Below are positions 39,694 through 48,790 of a stretch of 64,000 bases of DNA, one piece after another. How positions within the stretch are numbered: position 1 is the stretch's first letter; the number at the start of each line of letters is the position of its first letter. Origin of the DNA: Citrobacter sp. 18056 (GTDB taxonomy: Bacteria; Pseudomonadota; Gammaproteobacteria; Enterobacterales; Enterobacteriaceae); assembly GCA_902706235.1 (NCBI GenBank), contig CACSJR010000003.1:336549-400548 (forward strand). The letters run 5' to 3'. The position numbers were made by a program, and so were the translations under genes. Under the pieces are notes generated by a model. It was given only the letters and a program-made list of their open reading frames with translations, searched no databases and was not told the DNA's origin.

Positions 39694-40311
39694 CTATTGC
39701 ATTCCGCTCAGCATAAACGCCGTTGAACGACGGGTATCGGCCCAGAACGTTTGTTTGTCCGGCTCCGACTGGGTACACAGGCGCAATAACTGCAGGTGGC
39801 CGTAGTCGTTGAGCATAAACGCGGCGTATTCGATGTCGAGAGTGGCACGCAGCAGCCCGGCCGAACAAAGATCGCCCAACAGTAAGGTCAGCTCCTGAAC
39901 CAGCGCGTCGTTCACCCGTTTATAGGCTTCCGGCAGAGCGCTTTGATCCGGGCCGAGCAGCGGCAGCAGGGGCGGTAATATTTCACGCCACAACGCAGGC
40001 GGCATCACCTCAAAGGCATATTCAGTCAGCCGTCGCTGAAAATCACAGATGGCATCAAGCGGGTTAGCATACTGCGCGATACGTTCGCGGGCTTCGGCAA
40101 TCGCGCGCCGGTCTGCGGCATGCAATTTTTCTAACAGTATCTCCTGCTTACTGCCGAAATAGGCGAATACCGTGGGTACTGAGACCGCCGCAGTACGGGC
40201 GATTTGCTCCATCGTCGTGGCCTGAAACCCCTGATGGGCAAACAGCGTGAGCGCCGACTGGCTAATGGTCCGACGCCGTAACGCTTTCTGTTGTTCCCGT
40301 AATCCACTCAC
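39694..40311 (-). CDS. TetR-family regulator
   Basis: 205-residue regulator. The HTH is TISQSALTLFAHQGFQATTMEQIARTAAVSVPTVFAYFGSKQEILLEKL. The ligand domain is all-helical and unassigned. It starts at GTG with GGAGG six bases upstream. It is divergent from the amidohydrolase-MFS pair and separated from it by about 190 bases containing inverted repeats, so it probably controls that pair. Confidence 0.9.
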   Translation of the reverse strand: MSGLREQQKALRRRTISQSALTLFAHQGFQATTMEQIARTAAVSVPTVFAYFGSKQEILLEKLHAADRRAIAEARERIAQYANPLDAICDFQRRLTEYAFEVMPPALWREILPPLLPLLGPDQSALPEAYKRVNDALVQELTLLLGDLCSAGLLRATLDIEYAAFMLNDYGHLQLLRLCTQSEPDKQTFWADTRRSTAFMLSGMQ

Positions 40312-40395
40312 ACACCACCTCCGTTAGTTGACGCCCTGGCGTTCAGCATGGCCTGACTTGCATCGTATAAAAATTTTATTGACTAAAGCAATTTT

Positions 40396-40424
40396 ATTTA
40401 CTTAATTTCTTTTAACAAGTAAAT
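40396..40424. promoter_or_regulatory. Candidate TetR operator in the divergent promoter
   Basis: ATTTACTT (40396-40403) and AAGTAAAT (40417-40424) form a perfect 8-bp inverted repeat with 13 bases between, just downstream of a TTGACT box (40379-40384). Position and symmetry suit control of the amidohydrolase promoter by the divergent TetR protein. Confidence 0.45.
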
Positions 40425-40504
40425 TTCTTTACCCACTAAAGTTTTTAACAAAAACACAACAACGTGTTCCGATACTCCGTGAAGGAACGCCCTACAACTT
40501 ACCG

Positions 40505-42208
40505 ATGAGCTCGACAATGACTACAGAATCTAGCTATGCCGACACGATTATCCATCATGGCCGTATTTACACCGTCGATCCGCACCTGCCCTGGGCCAGC
40601 GCGGTGGCTATCCGCGATGACCGGATCCTGTATGTCGGTAACGACAAAGACGTGCGCGTCTGGGCCAACCACAATACGCGGATGATTGATGCCGAAGGAA
40701 AACTGGTGTTACCGGGGTTTGTCGAATCGCACTGGCATTTTTCCACCACCGCGTTTGCTTTCCAGGCCTTCGTTAATCATGAAGATCCGCAGCAGGTATT
40801 ATCGATGCTGAAACGCTATGTTGATGAGCATCCTGAAGAGAAAGCGATTACCGGCATGGGGTGGGTACAGGCCACCATTCCGCCGGAACTGTTACGTAAG
40901 GAGACGCTTGATGCGATTTGTGCGGATAAGCCGGTATGCCTGCTGGCAACCGATTATCACTCCATGTGGGTGAACTCAAAAGCGCTGGCACTGGCCGGTA
41001 TCGACCGCGATACACCGCCGGTGGAAGAAGGGGCCAGCTGGTTTGAAAAAGACCCGCACACCGGAGAACCGACGGGGCTTATCGTCGATGGCGCGGCCTA
41101 TTCGTTGCTGATGCAGCGGCTCAGCGAGGCCGGTTATTTCCCGGTTGGGATGGCGCTGTATCTGCGGTCGATTCCCCTGTGGCAGGAAAAACTGGTGGCA
41201 GCGGGGATCACCACGGTATTCGATGCCGGATTCCTCGATCCCAGCGGCGACCAGTCATTACTGTATCAAACCATGCAGCAGCTGGAACGTGAAGACCGCC
41301 TGAAACTGCGCGTAGTCGGCAGCTATATCGATATGGGGACTGACAGCGACCCGGTGAGTACCTTGCTGGCGTTCCGTGAACGCTATCATTCCCCGTTAGT
41401 GAAGGCCCAGGCCCTTAAGCTGATGCTGGACGGTACCGAGAATAACCATACCGCTTACCTGCTGGAGCCCTATTGCGATAAGCCGCACAGTTGCGGCTCA
41501 ACGGTAATGCCCGCAGAGGTTTTCGAGGGGCATGTGAGCAAGGCGGATGCCAACGGGATCGACGTGATGGTCCATGCTGTCGGGGATGCCGCAGTGCGGC
41601 TGGCGCTGGATGTGTTCGAACGCACCGTTCAGGACAACCCACCACGCGACCGTCGCCACGTTATCACTCATGCCTTTTTGACTCATCCGGATGATATTCC
41701 GCGTTTTCGCCGCATTGGCGTGATGGCGAATACTCAACTGCAATGGGGGGTTGTGGATGCGTATACCCAGGCGATTCAGAAGTCCTATGGCTATCCGCGC
41801 TGGAGCTCGATGTATAAATTCCGCACCTTCATCGAGCAGGGGGTCACAGTCTCCATCGGCATGGACGGGCTGGCTTGTCAGTGCCGTTGCCAGCACCGTC
41901 CGGTGGAACATATCGAATCCGGTCATACCCGCCAGTTGGCTGGCGAAGCGGATGCGCCCGTGATGCCCGATATTAACGAAAAGCTGAGTATTCCTCAGTT
42001 GCTCGCTGCGTATACCATTAATGGCGCATATCAACTCGGTCTTGAAAAGGAGATTGGATCGATAAGCGTCGGCAAAAAAGCGGACATTATCATCATGGAA
42101 CATGATCTGTTTGAGCAGGACAAATACCAGATTGGCAAAACGGAGGTGGCCCTGACGATGATGGGGGGGCGCATCACCCATGATGCCCGTACCGGGAAAA
42201 ACGACTGA
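40505..42208 (+). CDS. Metal-dependent amidohydrolase (YtcJ-like)
   Basis: 567-residue amidohydrolase-superfamily enzyme of the YtcJ type. The N-terminal beta domain (IIHHGRIYTVDPHLPWASAVAIRDDRILYVGND) leads to the metal motif HWHF in VLPGFVESHWHFSTTA; the barrel carries DGTENNHTAYLLEPY, VMVHAVGDAAVRLALDVF, THAFLTHPDD and the C-terminal IGSISVGKKADIIIMEHDLF. The ACQCRCQHRPVEHI segment, where many relatives have SDWP, is unusual. Substrate unknown. It forms a unit with the MFS carrier 58 bases downstream, suggesting uptake and hydrolysis of one compound. Confidence 0.87.
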   Translation: MSSTMTTESSYADTIIHHGRIYTVDPHLPWASAVAIRDDRILYVGNDKDVRVWANHNTRMIDAEGKLVLPGFVESHWHFSTTAFAFQAFVNHEDPQQVLSMLKRYVDEHPEEKAITGMGWVQATIPPELLRKETLDAICADKPVCLLATDYHSMWVNSKALALAGIDRDTPPVEEGASWFEKDPHTGEPTGLIVDGAAYSLLMQRLSEAGYFPVGMALYLRSIPLWQEKLVAAGITTVFDAGFLDPSGDQSLLYQTMQQLEREDRLKLRVVGSYIDMGTDSDPVSTLLAFRERYHSPLVKAQALKLMLDGTENNHTAYLLEPYCDKPHSCGSTVMPAEVFEGHVSKADANGIDVMVHAVGDAAVRLALDVFERTVQDNPPRDRRHVITHAFLTHPDDIPRFRRIGVMANTQLQWGVVDAYTQAIQKSYGYPRWSSMYKFRTFIEQGVTVSIGMDGLACQCRCQHRPVEHIESGHTRQLAGEADAPVMPDINEKLSIPQLLAAYTINGAYQLGLEKEIGSISVGKKADIIIMEHDLFEQDKYQIGKTEVALTMMGGRITHDARTGKND

Positions 42209-42266
42209 GCAACAGGCGCGCGGGGAGACCTGCGCGCCTCTCCTTAAGCATTCAGGAATCATTACC

Positions 42267-43439
42267 ATGAATGACAATTCGTCATGTTACCTGCGTATCC
42301 TGTTTATCTTTATTGCCAGCACCTCCATCATCAGCATCGGCGTTCAGCCAATACTGATCGGTTTACTCGAACAGCGCGTCGCGTTGTCGCTCAGTCAGCA
42401 GAGCGGCATTATGGCGGGCGAGCTGGCGGGGTCGGTGCTGGGGGCGTTGCTCAGTCCTCTGGCGGCACGTTATCTGAGCCGCCGTAACGTTTATGTTGCG
42501 GCCGCGGGCTGTGCGTTGTTGTTCAGCCTGCTGTGTGCTGGTGCAGAACATCTTATCGGACTGATGGTCTGCCGGGTAATGGTCGGCATCGGTGCCGGCC
42601 TGCTCTGTACGCATGCAATAAGCGACCTCGGACGCTTACCCGGTCAGGACCGCTCGTTTGGTTTGACGCTGCTGCTGCAAACCACGATTTTTGCATTTTT
42701 TGCGTCGGCATTACCGCAAATCGCGGTATGGGTGGGGATCAGCGGTGCGATTGCCTCTATCGGCGGCTGGTTTATGCTGATGTTGCTCGGCGCGCCGACC
42801 ATTCCTCGCCACCCGGCGCAGCCGCCGGAGATCGTTACGCAATCGCAGGTTATCGCAGGGCAAGGAAGCGTGATACTGGGGCGGTTATCGATGCTTGGCA
42901 TGGTGCTGTTGCAGCTGGCTATCTATTCCGTCTGGGGATTTATCGATCAGATAGGCCGTGACCGTGGTATCAGCCCGGTGGATATCGGCTGGGCCTTTGG
43001 GCTGGGTATTCTCGGCGGGCTACCGGGGGCCGGGATCCCCAGTCTGCTGGGCGCGAACATCAACCGTAATCTGGCGATAGCTGTCGGATTGCTGGCAGTA
43101 TTGTTGTCGATTGTCCTGCTGGCGAAGTTTGTCGACACTCCCGCTATGCTGTTTGCCGCTATTTTCGTCATGAATTTTGGCTGGGTGCTGGCGCTGAGCT
43201 ATTTTATGTCGTCGATAACCGTGAACGATCCCAATGGAAAACTGACCCCGCTTATCGGTATTGCCCAGGTGGCAGCGGCAGCCATTGCCCCTACGCTGAT
43301 GGCGCTTCTGCTCCAGGTTGCAGAAACGCAGATTATTTTTATTGTTGCAGCCAGCGCCGCCATCGCCAGCTTTGTCATTAATTACAGCGCCGGGGTTTAT
43401 GCGAGGCGAGGTCGGAGGCGGTTGTCATCGCTAGTCTGA
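42267..43439 (+). CDS. MFS transporter
   Basis: 390-residue carrier of the major facilitator superfamily with about 12 hydrophobic segments and the loop 2-3 motif region GELAGSVLGALLSPLAARYLSRRNVY. The ATG at 42267 (AGGA ten bases upstream) removes an unmatched N-terminal stretch from an in-frame ATG at 42180 that overlaps the amidohydrolase gene. The substrate is presumably that of the amidohydrolase. Confidence 0.88.
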   Translation: MNDNSSCYLRILFIFIASTSIISIGVQPILIGLLEQRVALSLSQQSGIMAGELAGSVLGALLSPLAARYLSRRNVYVAAAGCALLFSLLCAGAEHLIGLMVCRVMVGIGAGLLCTHAISDLGRLPGQDRSFGLTLLLQTTIFAFFASALPQIAVWVGISGAIASIGGWFMLMLLGAPTIPRHPAQPPEIVTQSQVIAGQGSVILGRLSMLGMVLLQLAIYSVWGFIDQIGRDRGISPVDIGWAFGLGILGGLPGAGIPSLLGANINRNLAIAVGLLAVLLSIVLLAKFVDTPAMLFAAIFVMNFGWVLALSYFMSSITVNDPNGKLTPLIGIAQVAAAAIAPTLMALLLQVAETQIIFIVAASAAIASFVINYSAGVYARRGRRRLSSLV

Positions 43440-43453
43440 TACACGTAAATGAA

Positions 43454-43479
43454 AAAATCCACGCATCTGCGTGGATTTT
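43454..43479. terminator. Bidirectional terminator between the MFS gene and denD
   Basis: Stem AAAATCCACGC / GCGTGGATTTT with an ATCT loop, A-run on the left and T-run on the right, so it can serve the converging transcripts. Confidence 0.9.
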
Positions 43480-43510
43480 AGATTGCTGGGATCAGTAGCC
43501 ATCGGGCAGG

Positions 43511-44494
43511 TCAGGACGCGTAATCGGCCAGATACTCCTCAATCATCTGGGTAAAGCTGTCATTGGCGGTAAACCCTAATTCATTTGCATAGCGCGTATC
43601 GAAGTCACCAGGCCAAGAATTAACGATTCGCTCAATCGTCGCATCCGGGACAAACGCTATCTTTTCCTCGACTCCGGAACCGACAACCTGGGCTAACGCG
43701 GTCACCATTTGTCCCACGGTGACCGATAAACCTGTCAGATTAATCACCCGGCCTTGCGTGAACTCTGAGTCCTCAATGTCATGCCCGTGGATTAATGCTT
43801 CAATCGCTTTTCGCGGTGAGAGGAGCCACAGGGGGGTGTCTCGCGATACCGGGCAAACTGCGGGTTCACCGTGGATGGGTTCGCGAATGATCCCGCTGGC
43901 GAAGCTTGATGCCGCCATATTGGGGCGACCTGGGCGTACGACGATAGTCGGCATTCGCAGACTCCTGCCATTTACCCAGCCTCTGCGGCTATAGTCAGCC
44001 AGGAGCAGATCGCAGATAGCCTTTTGCGTACCGTAAGAACTTTGCGGCATCCAGACTTCCCGATCGGTGACCTTCGCAGGCAGACAACCACCAAACACCG
44101 CTACGGAACTGGTGGTGACCAGCTTGACCGGGTCTGCGCGATGACGCAGCAACTCAAGCAGTTGGCGGAAGGCATCGACGTTAATGTGCATCCCTAAATC
44201 GAAGTCCTGTTCGGCCTGGCTTGAAACGATCGCGGCCAGATGGAAAACGCTGTCCACTGTCGCAGGCAGAATCGACTTCAGCCATTCTCCGTCGCTAATG
44301 TCGCCGGTCACCACGTCAAGACGGCTATCCTTTATTCCTTGCAGCGCAACCCGGTCAATGGCAATGAGCTTGCCAATTTCTCGCGGAATACCGTGATTAT
44401 CGGCCAGTGTTTCGCGTTGCAGAAGCGCTTTAACCAACTGACTTCCCAGAAAACCCGCGGCGCCGGTGACAACAAGGGTGAGTTTTTTGTTCAT
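43511..44494 (-). CDS. denD: D-erythronate dehydrogenase
   Basis: 327-residue extended short-chain dehydrogenase. NAD motif VVTGAAGFLGSQL, FHLAAIVSSQAEQDFDLGMHINVDAF, catalytic YGTQK in SSYGTQKAICDLLLADYSRRG, and RPGRPNMAASSFASGIIREPI are the family hallmarks of DenD, which oxidises D-erythronate at C2 in the OtnI/OtnK/OtnC pathway. The ATG at 44494 gives MNKKLTLVV; two further ATGs just upstream lack better ribosome sites. It is the last gene of the minus-strand otn operon. Confidence 0.9.
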   Translation of the reverse strand: MNKKLTLVVTGAAGFLGSQLVKALLQRETLADNHGIPREIGKLIAIDRVALQGIKDSRLDVVTGDISDGEWLKSILPATVDSVFHLAAIVSSQAEQDFDLGMHINVDAFRQLLELLRHRADPVKLVTTSSVAVFGGCLPAKVTDREVWMPQSSYGTQKAICDLLLADYSRRGWVNGRSLRMPTIVVRPGRPNMAASSFASGIIREPIHGEPAVCPVSRDTPLWLLSPRKAIEALIHGHDIEDSEFTQGRVINLTGLSVTVGQMVTALAQVVGSGVEEKIAFVPDATIERIVNSWPGDFDTRYANELGFTANDSFTQMIEEYLADYAS

Positions 44495-44514
44495 AGCATG
44501 CATTCTCAATGTAA

Positions 44515-45732
44515 TTAGTGGTTAACCATACGGGCAGGTATACGGAATATCGCGATGGCACCAATAAACAAGGTTGCCGAAATCATTAGCGTTCCGATAA
44601 GTGTTGAATGTGTCATATCGGTCAGGAGCCCCATCACCCAGGGGGCGACAAAACCGGCAAGGTTTCCGAAGGAGTTGATCACGGCGATACCTACCGCCGC
44701 AGACGCACCGCCCAGAAATGCCGTCGGCAGGCTCCAGAACAGGGGCAGGGTACTTAAGCCGCCTGCTGCGCCGATCGTCAGGCCGATCATGGCGATGACT
44801 AAATCATGGCTGAATAAAGCAGCAATAATCATGCCTGCACCACTCATTACCGCAATGAGAGCCAGGTGCCAACGCCTTTCCCGATGTTTATCCGCACTTC
44901 TTGAAACGAAAATCATGGTGAAAATTGCGGCAGCGTATGGAATCGCCGTCAATAAACCCACTTTAAGCACGTCGCCTTCACCTGCATTATGAATAAGCGT
45001 CGGCATCCAGAAACTTACGGTATAAAATCCGGCGATCAAACAAAAATAGATAAATGTTAAGAGCCATACTTTGGGGTTGGAAATAACAGCCAGCATACCG
45101 CTATGGTGATCGCTTTTAAGACTGCCATCAGCGTGAATTCTTTCTTCCAGCAGTGCTTTTTCATCGGCGCTTAACCATTTCGCCTGTGATATTCTGTCGG
45201 TCAGTAAGAAAATAACAAGAATACCGATAAGAAACGAGGGTATCCCTTCGATGATATACAGCCATTTCCAACCGGCCAGCCCGCCGTATTCATGAAAATG
45301 TCCCATGATCCAGCCGGATAACGGTGCACCTAAAATACCTGACAATGGAACTGCGGTGGCAAAAAGGGCAAACATCCTCCCTCGGCGATAGCTTGGAAAC
45401 CAAAAAGACAGGTATAAAATGACGCCAGGATAAAAGCCTGATTCCGCCACACCTAAAAAAAAGCGAACGGTATAAAATTCGAATGGCGTCGTCACGAATG
45501 CCGTAAGGGGGGCGATTAGCGACCATGAAATTAACAGCCCGCCCAGAAGGCGTCGGGCCCCAAAACGGTGGAGGATTATATTACTTGGGATTTCAAAGAA
45601 GAAAAATCCGATAAAGAAAATCCCCGCGCCAATACCGTATACGGTGTCTGAGAAGGAGAGGTCGATCGACATCTGTAACTTTGCTATGCTGACATTCACC
45701 CGGTCAAGATAGGCGAGAATATAGCAGATCAT
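44515..45732 (-). CDS. MFS transporter, anion:cation symporter type; start region disrupted
   Basis: Sugar-acid permease of the ACS family (ExuT/GudP-like) with about 12 TM segments; LAYLDRVNVSIAKLQMSIDLSFSDTVYGIGAGIFFIGFFFFEIPSN is diagnostic. The first in-frame ATG at 45732 lies inside the start of TM1 and has no ribosome site. The same frame stays open for 34 more codons, encoding the expected leader SGDTYWLIKRRTRLEKVVRH, but contains no ATG, GTG or TTG. A good start (ATG at 45830 with GGAG at 45839-45842) is in another frame. One lost base near the 5' end would explain this. It probably imports the tetronate substrate. Confidence 0.85.
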   Translation of the reverse strand: MICYILAYLDRVNVSIAKLQMSIDLSFSDTVYGIGAGIFFIGFFFFEIPSNIILHRFGARRLLGGLLISWSLIAPLTAFVTTPFEFYTVRFFLGVAESGFYPGVILYLSFWFPSYRRGRMFALFATAVPLSGILGAPLSGWIMGHFHEYGGLAGWKWLYIIEGIPSFLIGILVIFLLTDRISQAKWLSADEKALLEERIHADGSLKSDHHSGMLAVISNPKVWLLTFIYFCLIAGFYTVSFWMPTLIHNAGEGDVLKVGLLTAIPYAAAIFTMIFVSRSADKHRERRWHLALIAVMSGAGMIIAALFSHDLVIAMIGLTIGAAGGLSTLPLFWSLPTAFLGGASAAVGIAVINSFGNLAGFVAPWVMGLLTDMTHSTLIGTLMISATLFIGAIAIFRIPARMVNH

Positions 45733-45830
45733 TAATAGAGGAAGCGTATGCCTGACGACTTTTTCCAGACGAGTTCTTCGTTTAATGAGCCAGTAGGTGT
45801 CTCCAGACTCAGTGCTGAGTGATTGGACAT
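45733..45830 (-). pseudogene. Frameshifted N-terminal leader of the MFS transporter
   Basis: The ATG at 45830 with GGAG eight bases upstream opens MSNHSAL and then runs out of frame to a stop. The conserved ACS leader STESGDTYWLIKRRTRL is in the frame of the main gene from about 45811 on. Distance between the ATG and that frame is one base short of a multiple of three, so a single-base deletion (real or a sequencing artefact) is the simplest reading. Confidence 0.65.
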
Positions 45831-45895
45831 AGTTCTATCTCCAGAATGATGAAGGTTTCACTCCTTCATCGAGGTATAATGTAGGGAATTAATTT

Positions 45896-46678
45896 TTATT
45901 TATTCAGCCACTGCCGCGCCCATTCAAGACCGGTTACTGTTTCACCCCTCGGGTTATATTCCGCCGCGACATAGCCGGTATAATTTATTTTTTCCAGCGT
46001 CGAAAAAATCCATGTGTAATCCACTTCACCATCAATGGGTTCATGGCGCTCGGGTACGGAGGCAATTTGCACATGGCCAATATATTCTTTTAATTCGTGG
46101 ATTAAATGAGTGAGATTTCCGTCGACCTGTTGCGCGTGGAAGACGTCAAATTGCAGAAGAACGTTATCCCTACCCACTTTTTGAATATATTCCAGCGCGT
46201 GATATTGGCTGGAAAACAAATACCCAGGACGTGTGGCCGGTGCCAGACCTTCAAGCAGGATGGTTATCCCGTACTTTTTGGCTTGGTTCGCTGCATACCT
46301 GACGTTATCAATAAACGTATTAGCGCATTGTGATTTATCCAGCCCGTGGGTGACGCCCGCCATGACATGTACGGCCGGGCAGTTGAGAGAGCGGGCATAA
46401 CTCAGAGCCAAATCAATCGCTTTACGCGCCTCTTCTTCCCGCCCCGGCAGGGCGGACAGTCCCCATTCTCCGTGCGCAATTTCACCTGCAGGCGTATTTA
46501 TCCCCATTAGCGTGAGATCATGGGTATTCAGTTCGTGTGCAATGACGTCTACCGGGTATTCATACGGAAACCATACTTCAACTGCTTTAAAACCCGCTTT
46601 TGCAGCCAGTGCAAAGCGTTCATGCAAGGGGCTTTCGGTAAATAGCATGGATAAATTTGCGACGAGTTTTACCATCAT
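45896..46678 (-). CDS. otnI: 2-oxo-tetronate isomerase
   Basis: 260-residue TIM-barrel protein of the hydroxypyruvate isomerase (Hyi) family. Features: KLVANLSMLFTESPLHERFALAAKAGFKAVEVWFPYE, LMGINTPAGEIAHGEWGLSALPGREEEAR, metal-ligand Glu in ITILLEGLAPATRPGYL, Asp/His in LLQFDVFHAQQVDGN, and VAAEYNPRG. OtnI converts 2-oxo-tetronate to 3-oxo-tetronate. It overlaps otnC by four bases (ATGA). The sugar-acid specificity comes from its operon partners denD, otnC and otnK. Confidence 0.9.
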   Translation of the reverse strand: MMVKLVANLSMLFTESPLHERFALAAKAGFKAVEVWFPYEYPVDVIAHELNTHDLTLMGINTPAGEIAHGEWGLSALPGREEEARKAIDLALSYARSLNCPAVHVMAGVTHGLDKSQCANTFIDNVRYAANQAKKYGITILLEGLAPATRPGYLFSSQYHALEYIQKVGRDNVLLQFDVFHAQQVDGNLTHLIHELKEYIGHVQIASVPERHEPIDGEVDYTWIFSTLEKINYTGYVAAEYNPRGETVTGLEWARQWLNK

Positions 46679-47304
46679 GACATTCCTCTTAATACGCTGA
46701 CTTGCTCATGATTCAGATAGTTTACGGCATCGTTTTTCAGCGTAAAAAATAAGCGTGCCGATGCTTCCATCTCTTCCAGATTATCCGCGGCATCACGTAA
46801 TGATGATCCCATCACCACCGGGCCATGATTCGCCAGTAAAAAAGCTTTATATTTCGTGGCACGCTGAGCGAGCCAGTGTCCAATGTCCGGGTCTCCCGGG
46901 CGAAAATAGGGCACTAGTGGTACGTCACCAACGCGCATCACGACGTAGGGGGTACATGCCGGGAGCGTATTGGTCGGATCAATGCTCTGCAGGCAGGAAA
47001 TCGCGGTCAGGTAATGGCAATGGAGATGCACCACCGCACGGCACTGCGGGTTATTGCGGTAGAGCGCCAGATGAAAACTGACCTCTTTGGACGGTTTATC
47101 GCCGGAGAGCAATACGCCATCCCTGTCCACGTGTGAAAGTGTCTCAGGACTGAGCTCGCCCAGACAGGAGCCGGTTGGTGTCGCGAGAATAGTTCCGTCG
47201 TCCATCAGGAGCGAAAGATTTCCAGCTGAGCCGGTGGCATAGCCTCGCTGGAAAAAAGATCGAGCGATGGCAACCATCTGCTCACGGAGTAAAGATTCGG
47301 TCAT
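46675..47304 (-). CDS. otnC: 3-oxo-tetronate 4-phosphate decarboxylase
   Basis: 209-residue class II aldolase/adducin-type protein (YgbL). Features: the glycine motif GYATGSAGNLSLLMDDGTILATPTGSCLGEL, the catalytic acid in KPSKEVSFHLALYRNN, the zinc histidines VVHLHCHYLTAIS, and FLLANHGPVVMGSSLRDAADNLEEMEASAR. It releases CO2 from the phosphorylated 3-oxo acid to give DHAP. It overlaps otnK by four bases upstream and otnI by four downstream, so the three are coupled. Confidence 0.92.
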   Translation of the reverse strand: MTESLLREQMVAIARSFFQRGYATGSAGNLSLLMDDGTILATPTGSCLGELSPETLSHVDRDGVLLSGDKPSKEVSFHLALYRNNPQCRAVVHLHCHYLTAISCLQSIDPTNTLPACTPYVVMRVGDVPLVPYFRPGDPDIGHWLAQRATKYKAFLLANHGPVVMGSSLRDAADNLEEMEASARLFFTLKNDAVNYLNHEQVSVLRGMS

Positions 47305-48569
47305 TGCGTTACCTCGGATTTCTGCGCGCGGGAAAAAAACGCCAGATCGCCAAAATTTCCCGACTTCAGTAATAAATACAGTTGCCGGTCATCTGCTTTT
47401 ATCCACGGCACGCCAGGAGAAACGGCCTTGCCAATAGTAAAACGCTGGATCCTGAGTGCTTCAGTCACGGCACCGGACGTTTCGCCTCCGGCTACGATAA
47501 AGTATTCAATACCTGAAGTTACGAGGCGGCGGGCAAGCATAGCGAAAAGGTTTTCAATCAGTAAGCGGCTGGCTTCGGCACCGTATCGTGCCTGGATGTT
47601 TTTCAACTCCGCTACGGATGTCGTCGCATAAATTAAGGGGGCACAGGTTGCCTGTGGTAACGTTTGCAGCCAGTCGATTATTTTCGAAACGTAATCGGCC
47701 AGATCCCACTCATTCTCCAGTAATCCCGCGACATCAATAGCCATCGATGGGGCAATTTTTATGTAATTCGCCACCTGTTCCTGCGTTTTTACGGAGCATG
47801 AGCCGGAAAGAATGACCGTATTGCTGGCATCGGGAACTGCGGTAAATGGAGTTGTCCGGACGGCATCGTGTGCCCAGGCTTTGGCTAATCCTGCCGCCAG
47901 TCCTGACCCGCCTGTCACCAATTTCATATCGCGCAAGGCGCGCCCCTGGAGCTCAAGATGTGTGTCGTTGAGGGCATCAATGACGACATATTGATAGCCT
48001 GCGGCGGAGAGTTCCTCAATGCGTTGAGTCAGTTGCGCGGCATTGGCGTCGAGGAACTGTGCGTTAATAAGCGCGCATTTTCCCTCGGATTGCTGCTCCA
48101 TCAGGCGGCGCAGATCGCTATCCTCCATCGGATTCACCGGATGATTCCGCATTCCAGAGTCTTGCAGCAGGCGGTCTTCGACGAACAGATAACCTTGATA
48201 TACTGTGCGCCCGTTTACCGGCAGAGCCGGTGAAACCACGGTCACGCGAAGATCCAACGCTGCCATCAGGGCATCGGTCACGGGGCCGATATTGCCTTGC
48301 GCAGTACTGTCGAAGGTCGAACAATATTTAAAGAAGAAGCGATCACATTGCTGGCGCTGTAGCCATTGTAGAGCGTCAAGCGACAAACTGATGGCCTCAG
48401 TTGCCGTGACGGCACGTGATTTAAGGCTAATTACCAGGGCCGTTGCCTCACTGGTGTCATCCTCATCGGGAACACCGCTGAAGAGGCGGGTTTCAATTCC
48501 GTGATTAGCCAGAAAACTGGCGATATCTGTTGCGCCAGTAAAGTCATCGGCAATGATGCCTGCTTTCAT
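47301..48569 (-). CDS. otnK: 3-oxo-tetronate 4-kinase
   Basis: 422-residue four-carbon acid sugar kinase (YgbK, DUF1537 family). N-terminal substrate domain starts GIIADDFTGATDIASFLANHGIETRLFSG, with FKYCSTFDSTAQGNIGPVTDAL and VSPALPVNGRTVYQGYLFV; the C-terminal nucleotide domain has VTGGSGLAAGLA, ILSGSCSVKTQEQV, VAGGETSGAVTEAL and SPGVPWI. The ATG at 48569 has GGGGA six bases upstream. It is the first gene of the operon otnK-otnC-otnI-MFS-denD, divergent from a DeoR regulator. Confidence 0.93.
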   Translation of the reverse strand: MKAGIIADDFTGATDIASFLANHGIETRLFSGVPDEDDTSEATALVISLKSRAVTATEAISLSLDALQWLQRQQCDRFFFKYCSTFDSTAQGNIGPVTDALMAALDLRVTVVSPALPVNGRTVYQGYLFVEDRLLQDSGMRNHPVNPMEDSDLRRLMEQQSEGKCALINAQFLDANAAQLTQRIEELSAAGYQYVVIDALNDTHLELQGRALRDMKLVTGGSGLAAGLAKAWAHDAVRTTPFTAVPDASNTVILSGSCSVKTQEQVANYIKIAPSMAIDVAGLLENEWDLADYVSKIIDWLQTLPQATCAPLIYATTSVAELKNIQARYGAEASRLLIENLFAMLARRLVTSGIEYFIVAGGETSGAVTEALRIQRFTIGKAVSPGVPWIKADDRQLYLLLKSGNFGDLAFFSRAQKSEVTQ

Positions 48570-48593
48570 AAACAATCCCCTGTGTGGGCGATG

Positions 48594-48757
48594 AATGTTA
48601 ATTTACGGTATTTTGTGGTGTTAAATGTTAATATCCTTGATCGTAGGGATGAAAAAAGAGACTTTAATCACAATAAACAACATTAATTACCTAATTTTCA
48701 CATTTAATGCCGATTTTAGGCGCTGGACAGAGCAAGGTTATGTGATAAAATGTTAAA
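48594..48757. promoter_or_regulatory. Repeated AATGTTAAW boxes in the otnK/DeoR divergent promoter
   Basis: AATGTTAAT occurs at 48594-48602 and 48624-48632 (30 bases apart, about three helical turns) and AATGTTAAA at 48749-48757, with related AACATTAA around 48680. The region is AT-rich. These are candidate operators for the DeoR protein encoded at 48791. Confidence 0.45.
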
Positions 48758-48790
48758 AAATGAGCCTGACGTTCATGCCTGGAGAGAAAG

